A stretch of 64,000 nucleotides of DNA from Parabacteroides faecis (GTDB lineage: Bacteria > Bacteroidota > Bacteroidia > Bacteroidales > Tannerellaceae), in contig NZ_BMPB01000007.1 in the NCBI RefSeq assembly GCF_014647375.1, positions 347,620 through 411,619 on the forward strand, given 5' to 3'. Each line of letters opens with the position of its first letter. Positions within the stretch are counted from its first letter, which is position 1. The translations under genes were made by a program, and so were the position numbers. A model generated the notes under the pieces. The model made no database searches and had not been told where the DNA came from. It saw only the letters and a list, made by a program, of their open reading frames with translations. Below, one piece after another: positions 46,489 through 55,306 of this stretch.

Positions 46489-47757
46489 TCAATCTATCTT
46501 CTTCACCAACACCTTGTCGATACGTGCCCCATCCATATCCACGATCTCAAATTCGAAAGTTAACCAATTAAGTGTCTCACCGGTCTTCGGGACACGTTCC
46601 AATATTTCCAGGATCAAGCCGCTCAACGTATTATAATCATGTTCGGCATAGAGATCTTCCATATCGAAATACTCCAGAAAATCATAGAAGTTATACTGTC
46701 CGTCCACCAACCAGGAACCATCGGCACGCTGAGTAATCTCAGCCTCTTCTCCCAATTCCGGAACCTGGCCGATCAAACCTTCCATGATATCTTTCAAAGT
46801 AACGATACCTTGGATACCTCCGAACTCATCCGTCACGATACCATATTTAACACGTGCCTGTTTGAACTGCTCCAACGCATTATAAACACTTTGGTTTTCC
46901 GGCAGATACTGAGCCGGACGTATTACCTGTTCCAGCGAGAAATCAGGTTCATCGATCCGTCCGAACAGATCTTTCAGGTAAACGACACCTTTGATATTAT
47001 CGAATTTTTCGGAAGCTACCGGATATATATTAAACAGGTTTTCCTGTACCTTTTCACGGATCTTTTCAATACTATCCGTTACATCCAGCCAAACCAAGTC
47101 ACTCCGGTGTGTCATAATCGAACCGACATTACGGTCTCCCAGGTTGAACACACGTTCCACAATGTCCTGTTCAACTTCCTGCACTTCACCTCCGTCAAAG
47201 CCTTCTTTGACGATCGCCTTGATCTCTTCTTCCGTTACTTTATTTTCTTCATTTGCTTTAATTCCGGTAATTTTAATAACAAAGGAAGTACTTTTAGACA
47301 ATAACCATACAAAGGGTAAAGCCAGCTTTGATAGCAGAAACATGGGTCTGGCAACCAGCATCGAAACCCGTTCGGCATATCCCATGCCGATACGTTTCGG
47401 CACAAGCTCACCCATGATCAAAGTAAGATAAGTAACGATTATAACGATTACAGTCTTTGACAATCCTAGCGCATAAGGCTCAAGTACGGGAACATGACGT
47501 ACCACTTCTGACAGATTATAGGCGAAAGCCTCTCCTGAATACAAACCGGTCAGGATTCCGATCAGCGTGATACCGATCTGGATAGTAGATAAGAAACGAT
47601 CGGGCTCACCAGCCAACTTCAGGGCTGTTTGCGCAGATTTATTACCTCTTTTTGCCTCTAGTTCCAACCGGGCCTTACGGGCAGACACTAAAGCGATCTC
47701 AGACATCGACAAAATACCATTCAACAAAATAAGGCCGACAATAATAAAAATTTCCAT
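46489..47757 (-). CDS. HlyC/CorC (CNNM-like) family membrane protein
   Basis: A 422-residue protein: an N-terminal DUF21 membrane domain with three to four helices (IFIIVGLILLNGILSMSEIAL, then STIQIGITLIGILTGLYSG), two CBS domains (residues about 200-320, MTHRSDLVWLDV and YGIVTDEFGGIQGIVTLKDI) and the C-terminal CorC_HlyC domain. Family members are Mg2+ or Co2+ transporters or are called hemolysin-like for historic reasons. It stands alone and is divergent from the CARF nuclease gene. Confidence 0.92.
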   Translation of the reverse strand: MEIFIIVGLILLNGILSMSEIALVSARKARLELEAKRGNKSAQTALKLAGEPDRFLSTIQIGITLIGILTGLYSGEAFAYNLSEVVRHVPVLEPYALGLSKTVIVIIVTYLTLIMGELVPKRIGMGYAERVSMLVARPMFLLSKLALPFVWLLSKSTSFVIKITGIKANEENKVTEEEIKAIVKEGFDGGEVQEVEQDIVERVFNLGDRNVGSIMTHRSDLVWLDVTDSIEKIREKVQENLFNIYPVASEKFDNIKGVVYLKDLFGRIDEPDFSLEQVIRPAQYLPENQSVYNALEQFKQARVKYGIVTDEFGGIQGIVTLKDIMEGLIGQVPELGEEAEITQRADGSWLVDGQYNFYDFLEYFDMEDLYAEHDYNTLSGLILEILERVPKTGETLNWLTFEFEIVDMDGARIDKVLVKKID

Positions 47758-47853
47758 TTGCTATATATACAGCGATTGATTAGGGAGCGAAGATATGAAT
47801 TATATCGAAATTAATACTACATTTAGAACCTTAATTAATATATGATATAAAAC

Positions 47854-48975
47854 ATGAAACATCAGATCATATTACTTGGCAAAGATATCACCTCTGTTTA
47901 TCACGGGATCAAAGAGTTTGCACCCGACCATGTGCATCTTCTTTGCACAAACGAGACAAAAGATGTAGCTGCCCCTTTATTTCCGCTACTCCCCGCCAGT
48001 ATCCGCCGGACCTTATACCGGACCGAACCGTACGACGGAGAAAACGTTCGCAACGTGTGCCGCAAGATACACCAGGCCTACCCTACCGACGAGTTTGCCT
48101 ATAATCTTTCGGAAGGAACCAAGCTGATGGCATTCGCCGCATTTACAATAGCCAAAGAATATAACGCCCCGGCCTTCTACCTGACTCAACTGGGCGACCT
48201 GATCCGGTTGGAAAACTTTGAAAAGCATCCGATGCAAAGCCAGTTGGATAATAAAGAGATATTGGGCCTGAGCGGAAATATCCTGACAGAATACCAGGAC
48301 GCCAAACAATTGAGCGATGCCGACATACAGGCTTCCGTCTCCATCAAGCAGTTTATCGAACAATACCCGAAAGAACATACCATGATCCAGAAGTTCTTCA
48401 ATATATTCTGCAATAAGGAACTATCCCGCTTACCGTCATCACGGGTTTTCAAGAGCGGGTTGCGCTTCAAGCAAAGACAGGATACTTTCCTCATTGCACA
48501 GCAAAACCATGTATTGCTCAGGTTAACGACTCCCAACGCAGGTATGTTATTTTTCAAAGGACGCTGGTGGGAAACACTCGTTGCCCATAAAGTCAGGACA
48601 TGGAGCCAGAGACATCCCAACCGTCCCGAGGTATGGCAGAGCGTTCTATTCAGGACAGAAAACAACAGTTCCAGGACAAAAAACGAAGTGGATGTCTTGT
48701 TGAACAACCAACAGAAACTAATATTCATCGAATGTAAATCAGGAAATGTAACGCAGAACGATATATATAAGGTAGATGCGGTACGTGAAACCTATGGCGG
48801 AGATATCTCGCTGGCCGTATTAGCCAGTTATTACCCGGTGGAAGACAGTTTACAGGAAAAATGCAAGGATCTGCAGATCAATTTATTTGCCCCTGCCTAT
48901 ATCGACGATCGTATCCATCATCTGGATACCCTTCCCGACTGGTTGGAAAAGCTGTCCAACTCCCTACAGTTATAA
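47854..48975 (+). CDS. Card1/Can2-like CARF + PD-(D/E)XK nuclease (DUF1887)
   Basis: A 373-residue protein with the architecture of the cyclic-oligoadenylate-activated nucleases Card1 and Can2. Residues 1-145 form a CARF-like Rossmann domain, with NLSEGTKLMAFAA (84-96) at the ligand-binding position. Then come a linker winged-helix region and a restriction-type nuclease: Glu240 in GRWWETLVAHKV, Asp280 in NEVDVLL and the E293-x-K295 pair in FIECKSG. All key residues are present, so it should be active. Known relatives cut single-stranded RNA or DNA when bound to cA4 made by type III CRISPR complexes, but no CRISPR array or cas gene lies in this window. It is a single-gene unit with its own terminator. 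Confidence 0.8.
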   Translation: MKHQIILLGKDITSVYHGIKEFAPDHVHLLCTNETKDVAAPLFPLLPASIRRTLYRTEPYDGENVRNVCRKIHQAYPTDEFAYNLSEGTKLMAFAAFTIAKEYNAPAFYLTQLGDLIRLENFEKHPMQSQLDNKEILGLSGNILTEYQDAKQLSDADIQASVSIKQFIEQYPKEHTMIQKFFNIFCNKELSRLPSSRVFKSGLRFKQRQDTFLIAQQNHVLLRLTTPNAGMLFFKGRWWETLVAHKVRTWSQRHPNRPEVWQSVLFRTENNSSRTKNEVDVLLNNQQKLIFIECKSGNVTQNDIYKVDAVRETYGGDISLAVLASYYPVEDSLQEKCKDLQINLFAPAYIDDRIHHLDTLPDWLEKLSNSLQL

Positions 48976-48984
48976 AAAAATGAA

Positions 48985-49012
48985 GCCGTTCTACCTTCTC
49001 AGGCGGAACGGC
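48985..49012 (+). terminator. Terminator of the CARF nuclease gene
   Basis: GCCGTTC (48985-48991) pairs with GAACGGC (49006-49012), with a second small stem CCT/AGG inside; A-run before and CTTT after. Confidence 0.65.
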
Positions 49013-49320
49013 CTTTATCAATCGATAAGTTTTTGCTAATCTAATACATATTAGAAAACAATATCGGGAGATAGATACTTACACTTATTCTAAATTCTAA
49101 ACTTCATCATCATATTCATAGAGGGGAACTCACTTATTCCCCAACACCTTTATTTATGCAAATGACGTGCCAAAAGAATATAAAGTCGAAATACACCTAT
49201 CTAATACACTAACTATCAACAGATAAAAACATTTTATATCACATCTTGTATTTCCGTACATCTCACAACTGTGGTGTGGAATCGATGTGGAAGTGTGGAT
49301 TTTTTCCACACCACACTAAA
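49013..49320. other. AT-rich non-coding spacer with a GTGGTGTGGAA inverted repeat
   Basis: No gene is seen. The one structure is an 11-bp inverted repeat, GTGGTGTGGAA (49271-49281) and TTCCACACCAC (49304-49314), with GTGTGGA repeated once more in the loop. Confidence 0.5.
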
Positions 49321-49348
49321 AAAGCCGGTCTATTCCTAGACCGGCTTT
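49321..49348. terminator. Bidirectional hairpin terminator downstream of the sugar-isomerase-like gene
   Basis: AAAGCCGGTCTA (49321-49332) pairs perfectly with TAGACCGGCTTT (49337-49348), loop TTCC, with runs of A upstream and T downstream. It serves the minus-strand gene ending at 49378. Confidence 0.8.
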
Positions 49349-49377
49349 CACACGTACCTTTATATATTATACTTTAC

Positions 49378-50313
49378 TTATTTTACAAACTTGGCTTTCA
49401 AAAGATAATCGGCACAACCTTTTATCCCGTCAAACTGGGTACGGCCATCCGGCATACCTTCCAGTTCTACATAATATTCCTTTACACCGATCTGATAGGC
49501 CTGTTTGAAGATCATCTCAAAGTTCATAAAGCCAGATTGTCCAAGGATTGCACGATCTTTGATATGCAACAGTTTAATACGATTCGGATATTTCTTCATG
49601 TATTCCACCGGATCATTCTGCCCGATCACCGTCCAATATACATCCATTTCAAAGAATACCAGATCAGGATCCGTATCTTTCAGGAAAAGATCATAGATTT
49701 TTTCGCCTTTGTTATGGCGGCCGAATATAGCTTCTTTACCTCCGGGAAGTACTTTGGCAAACTCAAAGTCATGGTTATGGTAGCCAAAAGGAATACCTGC
49801 CGCTTTTACAATTTTTCCGGCTTCGTTGAAAACATCGCAAACATAGCCTACCTCTTCCACACTGCGGGTACGGGGTTGTCCGGGCTGAACCAGATATTTC
49901 ACACCTAACTTGGCATGATCGTCTGCCGTCTTTTTCCAATATTCCATAATCATATTGCGGGTATCCGGCGTGTACTCGCCTGTCGGAGGATTCACGTGAG
50001 AACTGGTGATCTTCAATCCGGCATCTTCTGCCATCTTCTTGAATTCCATCATATCGACACCATTGATCTTGCCGTTATTGTAACCCGCCAGTTCAAGAGT
50101 GGAATAACCCATCTTTTTAAGGTTCTTCATTCCACCGGGAACGTCCTTCATCAGTTCACCTCCCAAAGAATAAATCTGTAAACCGATACTTTTGGCAGCA
50201 GTCGTTTCCGATACGACGGGAGTGGCTGCATGTAATGATTCTGCCTTTCCGGCTACCAGCCCCCCTAAAGTCAGGACAGAGGCACTTTTTAGAAAATTTC
50301 GTCTATTTACCAT
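49378..50313 (-). CDS. Tat-exported sugar phosphate isomerase/epimerase-like TIM barrel
   Basis: A 311-residue protein with a twin-arginine signal (NRRNFLKSASVLTLGG, residues 3-18), so it is exported folded to the periplasm. The mature part is a xylose-isomerase-like TIM barrel with metal ligands likely in TSSHVNPPTGEY, GYHNHDFEF, DVYWTVIGQND and LLHIKD. Similar Bacteroidetes proteins are annotated as sugar phosphate isomerases or epimerases, and some take part in keto-sugar or 3-keto-glucoside metabolism; the substrate here is not known. A minus-strand -7 box (TACCTTTG, 50336-50343) precedes it. Confidence 0.87.
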   Translation of the reverse strand: MVNRRNFLKSASVLTLGGLVAGKAESLHAATPVVSETTAAKSIGLQIYSLGGELMKDVPGGMKNLKKMGYSTLELAGYNNGKINGVDMMEFKKMAEDAGLKITSSHVNPPTGEYTPDTRNMIMEYWKKTADDHAKLGVKYLVQPGQPRTRSVEEVGYVCDVFNEAGKIVKAAGIPFGYHNHDFEFAKVLPGGKEAIFGRHNKGEKIYDLFLKDTDPDLVFFEMDVYWTVIGQNDPVEYMKKYPNRIKLLHIKDRAILGQSGFMNFEMIFKQAYQIGVKEYYVELEGMPDGRTQFDGIKGCADYLLKAKFVK

Positions 50314-50412
50314 GGTCTATTAAAATTTAAGTCTTCAAAGGTATTGTTTTTAATCTGAAAAATAATTCTATATTTGTTCTAAAATAAGAGGCTTATAAAT
50401 AAATTTAAGAGT

Positions 50413-50688
50413 ATGGAACCTATTTATTGTCAAAGTTGCGGTATGCCGCTGATATCCGATACGGATTATGGAACAAACCAGGACGGGAGTAAAAACAAAG
50501 AGTATTGCGCGTTCTGTTTTAAAGACGGGAAATTTGTACAGGATGTAACGATGGATGAAATGATCCAAATCTGTCTTCAGTATTCAGATTCTTTCAAACA
50601 CGACAACGGCGAAAGCTACACAAAAGAAGAAGCGCTTGCCGGCATGCAGTATTATTTTCCTCAACTGAAACGCTGGAAAAAAGAGTGA
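50413..50688 (+). CDS. Small zinc-ribbon protein (Zn_ribbon_2)
   Basis: A 91-residue protein beginning YCQSCGMPL and containing YCAFCFKDGKF, i.e. two CxxC pairs that form a zinc ribbon (residues 6-36), followed by a helical region (TMDEMIQICLQY). It matches the putative zinc-ribbon family often found next to AraC regulators; the function is unknown. A -7 box TATATTTG (50369-50376) lies upstream. It is followed 38 nt later by an AraC regulator on the same strand. Confidence 0.85.
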   Translation: MEPIYCQSCGMPLISDTDYGTNQDGSKNKEYCAFCFKDGKFVQDVTMDEMIQICLQYSDSFKHDNGESYTKEEALAGMQYYFPQLKRWKKE

Positions 50689-50726
50689 ACCTCTACGAAT
50701 CCAATCAAACTGTGTAATACGCCATT

Positions 50727-51533
50727 ATGTACCAGGAATATCCTCCATGCCCGTCACTGGCTCCCTATATCGACAAATATTGGGAGGTGAAAGGCGAGAC
50801 TGAATACGACATGCGTTATAAGATATTGCCTGACGGATGTGCGGATTTCATCTTTTCCATCCAGGAACCGTCGCAACCTCTGAACGGTGAAATGCTGATG
50901 CAGCCTTACCGTTTTTATTTCGTCGGTCCCATGCGGGTTTATTCCGAACTGGTCACACGTTCGACCAACCTTCATATGATGGGTGTACGCTTCTCTCCTT
51001 GCGGACTGGCGGCATTCACAAAGGTTCCTTTGGGAGAATTTACCGACATGCGAATCGATGCTTCCGAATTGGATATGCTTTTCGACAATAGTTTTGCAGA
51101 AATGTTATGCGAAAGAGAATCTTTGCAGGAACGCATACAAATCATAGAAAGGTTCCTCCTTTCCCACTTGTCCGCTATCATTCCCATAGACCGGCAGATG
51201 TTGCAGGCAACCGATCTGATCATCCGGTCGAACGGGATGCTCCCCATCCGTCAACTGACCGATAAATTATATCTCGGCCAACGTCATTTCGAGCGCAAAT
51301 TCAAACACGTCACCGGTTATACACCGAAAGAATTCAGCAGGATCACCAAATTCAGGAACGCAACCCGAGTTTTAAGGGGCATAAAAGATACAGACATGCA
51401 GCAGTTAGCCATCGACTGTGGCTACTACGACCAATCTCATTTTATCAAAGAGTTCAGAAGATTATCTGGAAGCAATCCATCCGCATTCATGTCTTTACCG
51501 ATACCGGAAGACGATCCGCTTACCTATATATAA
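50727..51533 (+). CDS. AraC family transcriptional regulator
   Basis: A 268-residue regulator with an N-terminal sensor of the DUF6597 type (YQEYPPCPSLAPYIDKYWEV) and a C-terminal double helix-turn-helix of the AraC type. Conserved parts are LYLGQRHFERKFKHVTGYTPKEF and the second recognition region LAIDCGYYDQSHFIKEFRRLSG. The ligand is unknown. It probably shares a transcript with the zinc-ribbon gene before it and may control the flavin-type oxidase gene after it. Confidence 0.9.
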   Translation: MYQEYPPCPSLAPYIDKYWEVKGETEYDMRYKILPDGCADFIFSIQEPSQPLNGEMLMQPYRFYFVGPMRVYSELVTRSTNLHMMGVRFSPCGLAAFTKVPLGEFTDMRIDASELDMLFDNSFAEMLCERESLQERIQIIERFLLSHLSAIIPIDRQMLQATDLIIRSNGMLPIRQLTDKLYLGQRHFERKFKHVTGYTPKEFSRITKFRNATRVLRGIKDTDMQQLAIDCGYYDQSHFIKEFRRLSGSNPSAFMSLPIPEDDPLTYI

Positions 51534-51610
51534 TAGAAGAAAGTCGATTTTTTACAACAGCAACCGCGAAGTTTCCCTTATGTTTGCCTCCGAAACAAAA
51601 AAATAGTTTT

Positions 51611-52018
51611 ATGGAAAAGATCAAACAAGAGGCAATCGAATTGCTGAATAACTGCGAGGTAACAACATTAGCCTCCATCGACGAACAGGGTTATCCCCGT
51701 CCCATAGTCATTTCGAAGATCAAGACAGACGGGATCGATACGATCTGGTTCTCAACGGGAACGAGTTCTGAAAAGACAAAGAATTTTATCGAAAACCCGA
51801 AAGCAGGCGTCGCTTTCTTCAAGGAAGGCGACAGTGTGACGCTGACAGGCACCATCGAAGTAGTCGAAGACGCTGCGGAGAAGAAAGCATTATGGGTAGA
51901 CTGGTTTTATGAGCATTTCCCCAAAGGTGTGGAAGACCCGGAATATTGCATACTGAAGTTCAAAGCTGAACGGGCAACTTACTGGATCGGCCATAAGTTC
52001 GTGAAGGGGAAAGTGTAA
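51611..52018 (+). CDS. Pyridoxamine 5'-phosphate oxidase-like (general stress protein 26) protein
   Basis: A 135-residue split-barrel protein of the flavin-binding PPOX-like group (ASIDEQGYPRPIVIS, then STGTSSEKTKNFIENPKAGVAFF). Members bind FMN, F420 or haem, and many are stress proteins of unknown reaction. The ATG at 51611 is chosen over an in-frame start at 51584 because a -7 box (TATGTTTG, 51579-51586) overlaps the latter. It is the last gene of ordinary composition before the AT-rich island. Confidence 0.85.
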   Translation: MEKIKQEAIELLNNCEVTTLASIDEQGYPRPIVISKIKTDGIDTIWFSTGTSSEKTKNFIENPKAGVAFFKEGDSVTLTGTIEVVEDAAEKKALWVDWFYEHFPKGVEDPEYCILKFKAERATYWIGHKFVKGKV

Positions 52019-52132
52019 ACATCATATACGTTTTAAATAAACAATCGTTCGATAACTGTTCTTTATTAATTTAACGCTTACACATACTTGTAATTATATA
52101 ATACTATATATCAGTATATTACATGTATTACA

Positions 52133-52160
52133 ACCCACTTCTCTAAACAGAGAAGTGGGT
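52133..52160. terminator. Hairpin at the left end of the AT-rich island
   Basis: ACCCACTTCTCT (52133-52144) pairs perfectly with AGAGAAGTGGGT (52149-52160), loop AAAC. It lies between convergent genes and can terminate both. Confidence 0.65.
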
Positions 52161-52192
52161 ATAAAGTGATTACTTCTGCTAGTATTTGTTAC

Positions 52193-52747
52193 TTATTTGT
52201 TCTGATTAGAAAGGTCTTTATACGCATTGTACCAGAATTGACCTTGCTCTTTTGAAAGTAAATCCGAAGAAATAAAAGTATTACATCTAATAATAGTAGG
52301 ACTAAGGAAAGTAACTGGTATTATACCATCTTCACATAAATAGAATGCCTGATTTTCAGTATTAAGAAAGCCTACAACATCTTCTCCTGGGATAGTTAAA
52401 TATGCTTTTAGATTCCATAGAACATGAATAACACTTAATAGTTTATCCATAGGGTTACATCTAACATTAAGGTGATTATAAAATGGTCTTCTTTTTCTGT
52501 ATCTGGAAAAGAAATGGTGAGTATATATGTTAACAAATCCAAAATTAAGTTCTACCCAGTCACAAGTATTAGGGTACTCAATACTAGTAAAGACCATACA
52601 TTTACCACAGCCTTTAAGTATTGCTAGATCCTCATACATATAAGGTAATATATAACCCTCAACCTCTTTTAGGTCATTAATATAGTCCTGTACTTCTTTG
52701 CTAAGTACTAGCTGGTGCTTTTCTTCTATATACTCTATTACATTCAT
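52193..52747 (-). CDS. Hypothetical protein, island-encoded
   Basis: A 184-residue protein with no signal peptide or membrane segment and no recognised domain. It has a cluster of cysteines (GCGKCMVF near residue 47, a Cys at the DWVELNFGFV stretch, NVRCNPMDK, YLCEDG) and two aromatic/histidine-rich segments (NIYTHHFFSRYRKRRPFYNHLN). The Cys/His content may bind a metal. Codon use is very AT-rich compared with genes to the left, which marks the start of the island. It is preceded by the terminator of the 97-residue gene, so it may be transcribed separately. Confidence 0.6.
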   Translation of the reverse strand: MNVIEYIEEKHQLVLSKEVQDYINDLKEVEGYILPYMYEDLAILKGCGKCMVFTSIEYPNTCDWVELNFGFVNIYTHHFFSRYRKRRPFYNHLNVRCNPMDKLLSVIHVLWNLKAYLTIPGEDVVGFLNTENQAFYLCEDGIIPVTFLSPTIIRCNTFISSDLLSKEQGQFWYNAYKDLSNQNK

Positions 52748-52763
52748 AATTACTAATAATAAA

Positions 52764-52791
52764 AAAGGCTATTACCGAGGTAATAGCCTTT
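52764..52791 (-). terminator. Terminator after the 97-codon gene
   Basis: AAAGGCTATTACC (52764-52776) pairs perfectly with GGTAATAGCCTTT (52779-52791). Read on the minus strand it is followed by a run of T (52764-52759), a strong Rho-independent signal. Confidence 0.8.
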
Positions 52792-52796
52792 AAAGT

Positions 52797-53090
52797 TTAA
52801 TCCATTTTGTCCAAATAAGCCTTTAATTGCTCTTTGGATAAAGTAGAAAGTAACTTAGTAGCTCTCTCTCGATTAAGTTCCTCGTCAAGTTGTTCAGCAG
52901 TTATACTGTCTTTAAACTGTTTAAGGTTCTTCAATTGAGATTCTAACATCGCAACTTTGCTATCTATTGCAGCTTTCAGGCTTGCCCCGTCAGCAGATGC
53001 AGGAAACCAAGTTCCGAAGTTAGCTACTTGTTCTTTTCTTGAACTTTTAACAATTTGGATAAAACTCTGTGCATTAATAATTGTAATCAT
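52797..53090 (-). CDS. Hypothetical 97-residue helical protein
   Basis: A small, highly charged protein beginning MITIINAQSFIQIVKSS. Its middle has a clear heptad pattern (AIDSKVAMLESQLKNLKQF) that should form a coiled coil, followed by a Glu/Lys-rich C-terminus. No family is recognised. It is followed at once by a strong terminator and then the 184-residue gene, all on the minus strand; the pair could be the edge of a phage or plasmid remnant. Confidence 0.55.
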   Translation of the reverse strand: MITIINAQSFIQIVKSSRKEQVANFGTWFPASADGASLKAAIDSKVAMLESQLKNLKQFKDSITAEQLDEELNRERATKLLSTLSKEQLKAYLDKMD

Positions 53091-53589
53091 TTTAAAAAAA
53101 ATTAAAACATTGGCAATATCACCAAATAAAGGGAGTGCCTTAATTAATGCGAGGGCAAATGTAATAATTGCAATTTATTTCGAAAAATATTTCATATATA
53201 TTAACTACATGTACTAAAGAAATAGGTACTAACAATACTAATAGTACCTATTCTACTACTACTTTTTCTTTAAAAGCTGTCAGAGAAATATTCTACAAAT
53301 ATGAGTATTATAGTAGTTACTAGTTCTATTGTGGGTTGTTAGTCACTCAATAAATGCAGTAGAATACATTCTAACGACGTTTATTTCAAAGTTGGGATAA
53401 AATCCGAAGCTGGGTATATAAAAGGAAAAACTTCCAGAAAAATCCCATGACTGGAACAAATAAAGGTGAAGCATACATAAAGTATGATTTCTCACTTTAC
53501 TTGTAACCACATAAAAAAATGGATACCTTCATTTTTGAAAGTACCCATTTAGAGATATAATAGTTATTCATGGCAAAATGAATATTGAT
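53091..53589. other. AT-rich spacer with two hairpins
   Basis: No gene is supported in this 499-nt gap. AATAGGTACT (53221-53230) and AGTACCTATT (53242-53251) form a hairpin, and AAATGG.TACCTTCA with TGAAAGTACCCATTT (53517-53550) forms an imperfect one just beyond the 3' end of the replication-like gene, where a terminator is expected. Confidence 0.4.
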
Positions 53590-54405
53590 TTATAATATAA
53601 TTGTTGTTTCTTCTTTATTTGGAGATACTGGATAACGAAAATTCAGTATCCTAATAAAGTATTCCAGACTATGAATCCGTTTTTCAGTAAACATTCGGTT
53701 ATCCATTTTACTAATGAAAAAGGATGGTTCGGGACAATTATTGAAAATGACATACATTAGATACTTATTATACTTAGGTGGGATTATTTGCCGTTTTTTA
53801 CAAAAATCCGCTATCTGCTCATAGTATTCTAAATATTGACTGTCAGAAGGTATTTCTTCCTTCTTCATATCCTCATAGATAAAACGGTCAGTAATTTTAT
53901 ATCCAGTACTTTCTTTGCTAATAACATCTAAGGTGATAGCCTTCGCATTTAGTTTCTTGATAGTGGATAAGCCGATTGAAAGAAGTTTCTTTTTGCCTAT
54001 AACATCTAAGCTGTATAGAACAGAATTACTGCCATTATAGCCAATGCACTTCAATAGAAGAAGATAACCCTTTATGTCAGATGGTATTTCTTCTAACAGA
54101 AAATCATACTCAATTCGAAAAAAGTTTATTGTCGGTTTTACTACATGGTAAGTATTCCGATTAAATATACCTTTTTCTCCTTTTATCTGTTCAGTTCTGA
54201 TTGTGAGTAAGCCAATTGACTTAAATTCCTGAATATAAGTGGATATTGTCCTTTTTGAATATCCAGTCATTTCAGCTAATGTTTCTTCCTTTATATGGGA
54301 AATGTAAGTTTCTCTATCTGTATTCAGTAATATACAACAAAAAGTATATGCTTCCTTATTTGTTAGTTTCAATAGTAAGTCTTTGGAGATTATGCGATAA
54401 TTCAT
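53590..54405 (-). CDS. Winged-helix, replication-initiator-like protein
   Basis: About 271 residues if the ATG at 54405 (MNYRIISKDLLLKL) is used; the frame extends to 54543 but those codons give an unlikely hydrophobic start. Residues 15-85 look like a winged helix as found in plasmid Rep and element-borne DNA-binding proteins: KEAYTFCCILLNTDRE, then EMTGYSKRTISTYIQEFKSIGLL as the recognition helix and wing. The remainder is basic and without a recognised domain. It is divergent from the RadC and recombinase genes, suggesting it is the replication or transfer regulator of an integrated mobile element. Confidence 0.6.
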   Translation of the reverse strand: MNYRIISKDLLLKLTNKEAYTFCCILLNTDRETYISHIKEETLAEMTGYSKRTISTYIQEFKSIGLLTIRTEQIKGEKGIFNRNTYHVVKPTINFFRIEYDFLLEEIPSDIKGYLLLLKCIGYNGSNSVLYSLDVIGKKKLLSIGLSTIKKLNAKAITLDVISKESTGYKITDRFIYEDMKKEEIPSDSQYLEYYEQIADFCKKRQIIPPKYNKYLMYVIFNNCPEPSFFISKMDNRMFTEKRIHSLEYFIRILNFRYPVSPNKEETTIIL

Positions 54406-55306
54406 TAGGTGTGACCATTTTAGAAAGTAAATAGGTAATCTGCGAGATTTCCTGTTTGACCTCTGGAAAGAGGTGCAAACCATTATTAAGTAATTTATAA
54501 TTAAGTAATAAACAAGGTGGTGCAAAAAATAACCCGACCACATGCAAAAAGTAAACCGGCATTTATTTTTGATTTAGGTTAGTATTATCTTTATTAATTG
54601 GAATCAGAATGTTCAGTTCTATCAATTTTGCGTATTGAGGATTGTTTATTCTCAATACTTTCTTACATTCTAATCTATTACTGAAAATTCGGTTGGTAGG
54701 TGTGTATAATACCATATTTTAGAAATTGGATTTAGAGAAGGACAATTCAAGTTTTCACATTAAAACCAAACACTGTCCTCTGATTTTGGAAAAATAAGTA
54801 ATCTGGATAATGATAAAAGGTAAAACCGGTATCTATTTTATTGATATACACAAAGATACTGAAATATAGAGAGCTAACAAAATAAACTGTCACTAATTGA
54901 AAAATAAGTCTTTAGACATATATACATTTAAAATATACCATCTTAATTTATCCCCCCTCCCCATAAGAGAAGGAAGTCTTTTTCTTCTTAGATGTTGTTG
55001 GCTGGAAATAAGTCTTACATAATAATATATGTATGCTATACACACATGACTTCACTACTTCTAAAGTCCCCATACGGTAGTTGAAGTGAAAGTGAATATT
55101 TTGCTTGTTTTCCTACTGGATAATTCAGACGGGATTCAGAGTTCAAACGGGTGTAACCTGTATTTGGCTGGAATAGAATATATTTAACAGAACGAATTTA
55201 CAACCAGTTAGAACAGAAATTGGATTCAATCCTTTATCTGGAGATATTCCTTTCACTTCCCAAAATTCATAATTAACAATCAAACAACTTATTAAACAAC
55301 AAACGT
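54406..55306. other. Long AT-rich spacer, possible origin or control region
   Basis: A 901-nt gap with no convincing gene. An overlapping minus-strand frame (54356-54562) reads like a short helical peptide (FPEVKQEISQITYLLSKMV) but is not supported. Around 55063-55107 is a stretch, CTAAAGTCCCCATACGGTAG and on, that resembles a segment near the right end of the island at 63819-63865. Confidence 0.4.

Noticed and set aside
49301-49314. A DnaA box (TTTTTCCACACC)
   Set aside because: It differs from TTATCCACA and is better explained as one arm of the local inverted repeat; no origin genes are nearby.
47800-49400. A CRISPR array near the CARF nuclease
   Set aside because: No regularly spaced repeats are present around this gene or elsewhere in the window; the repeats at 29990-30078 are tandem without spacers.
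52193-53090. A toxin-antitoxin pair
   Set aside because: The two genes are separated by a strong terminator, show no overlap, and neither has a recognised toxin or DNA-binding motif.
54356-54562. A 68-codon minus-strand ORF overlapping the Rep-like gene
   Set aside because: It overlaps the better-supported frame, has a hydrophobic unlikely start, and no recognisable domain.
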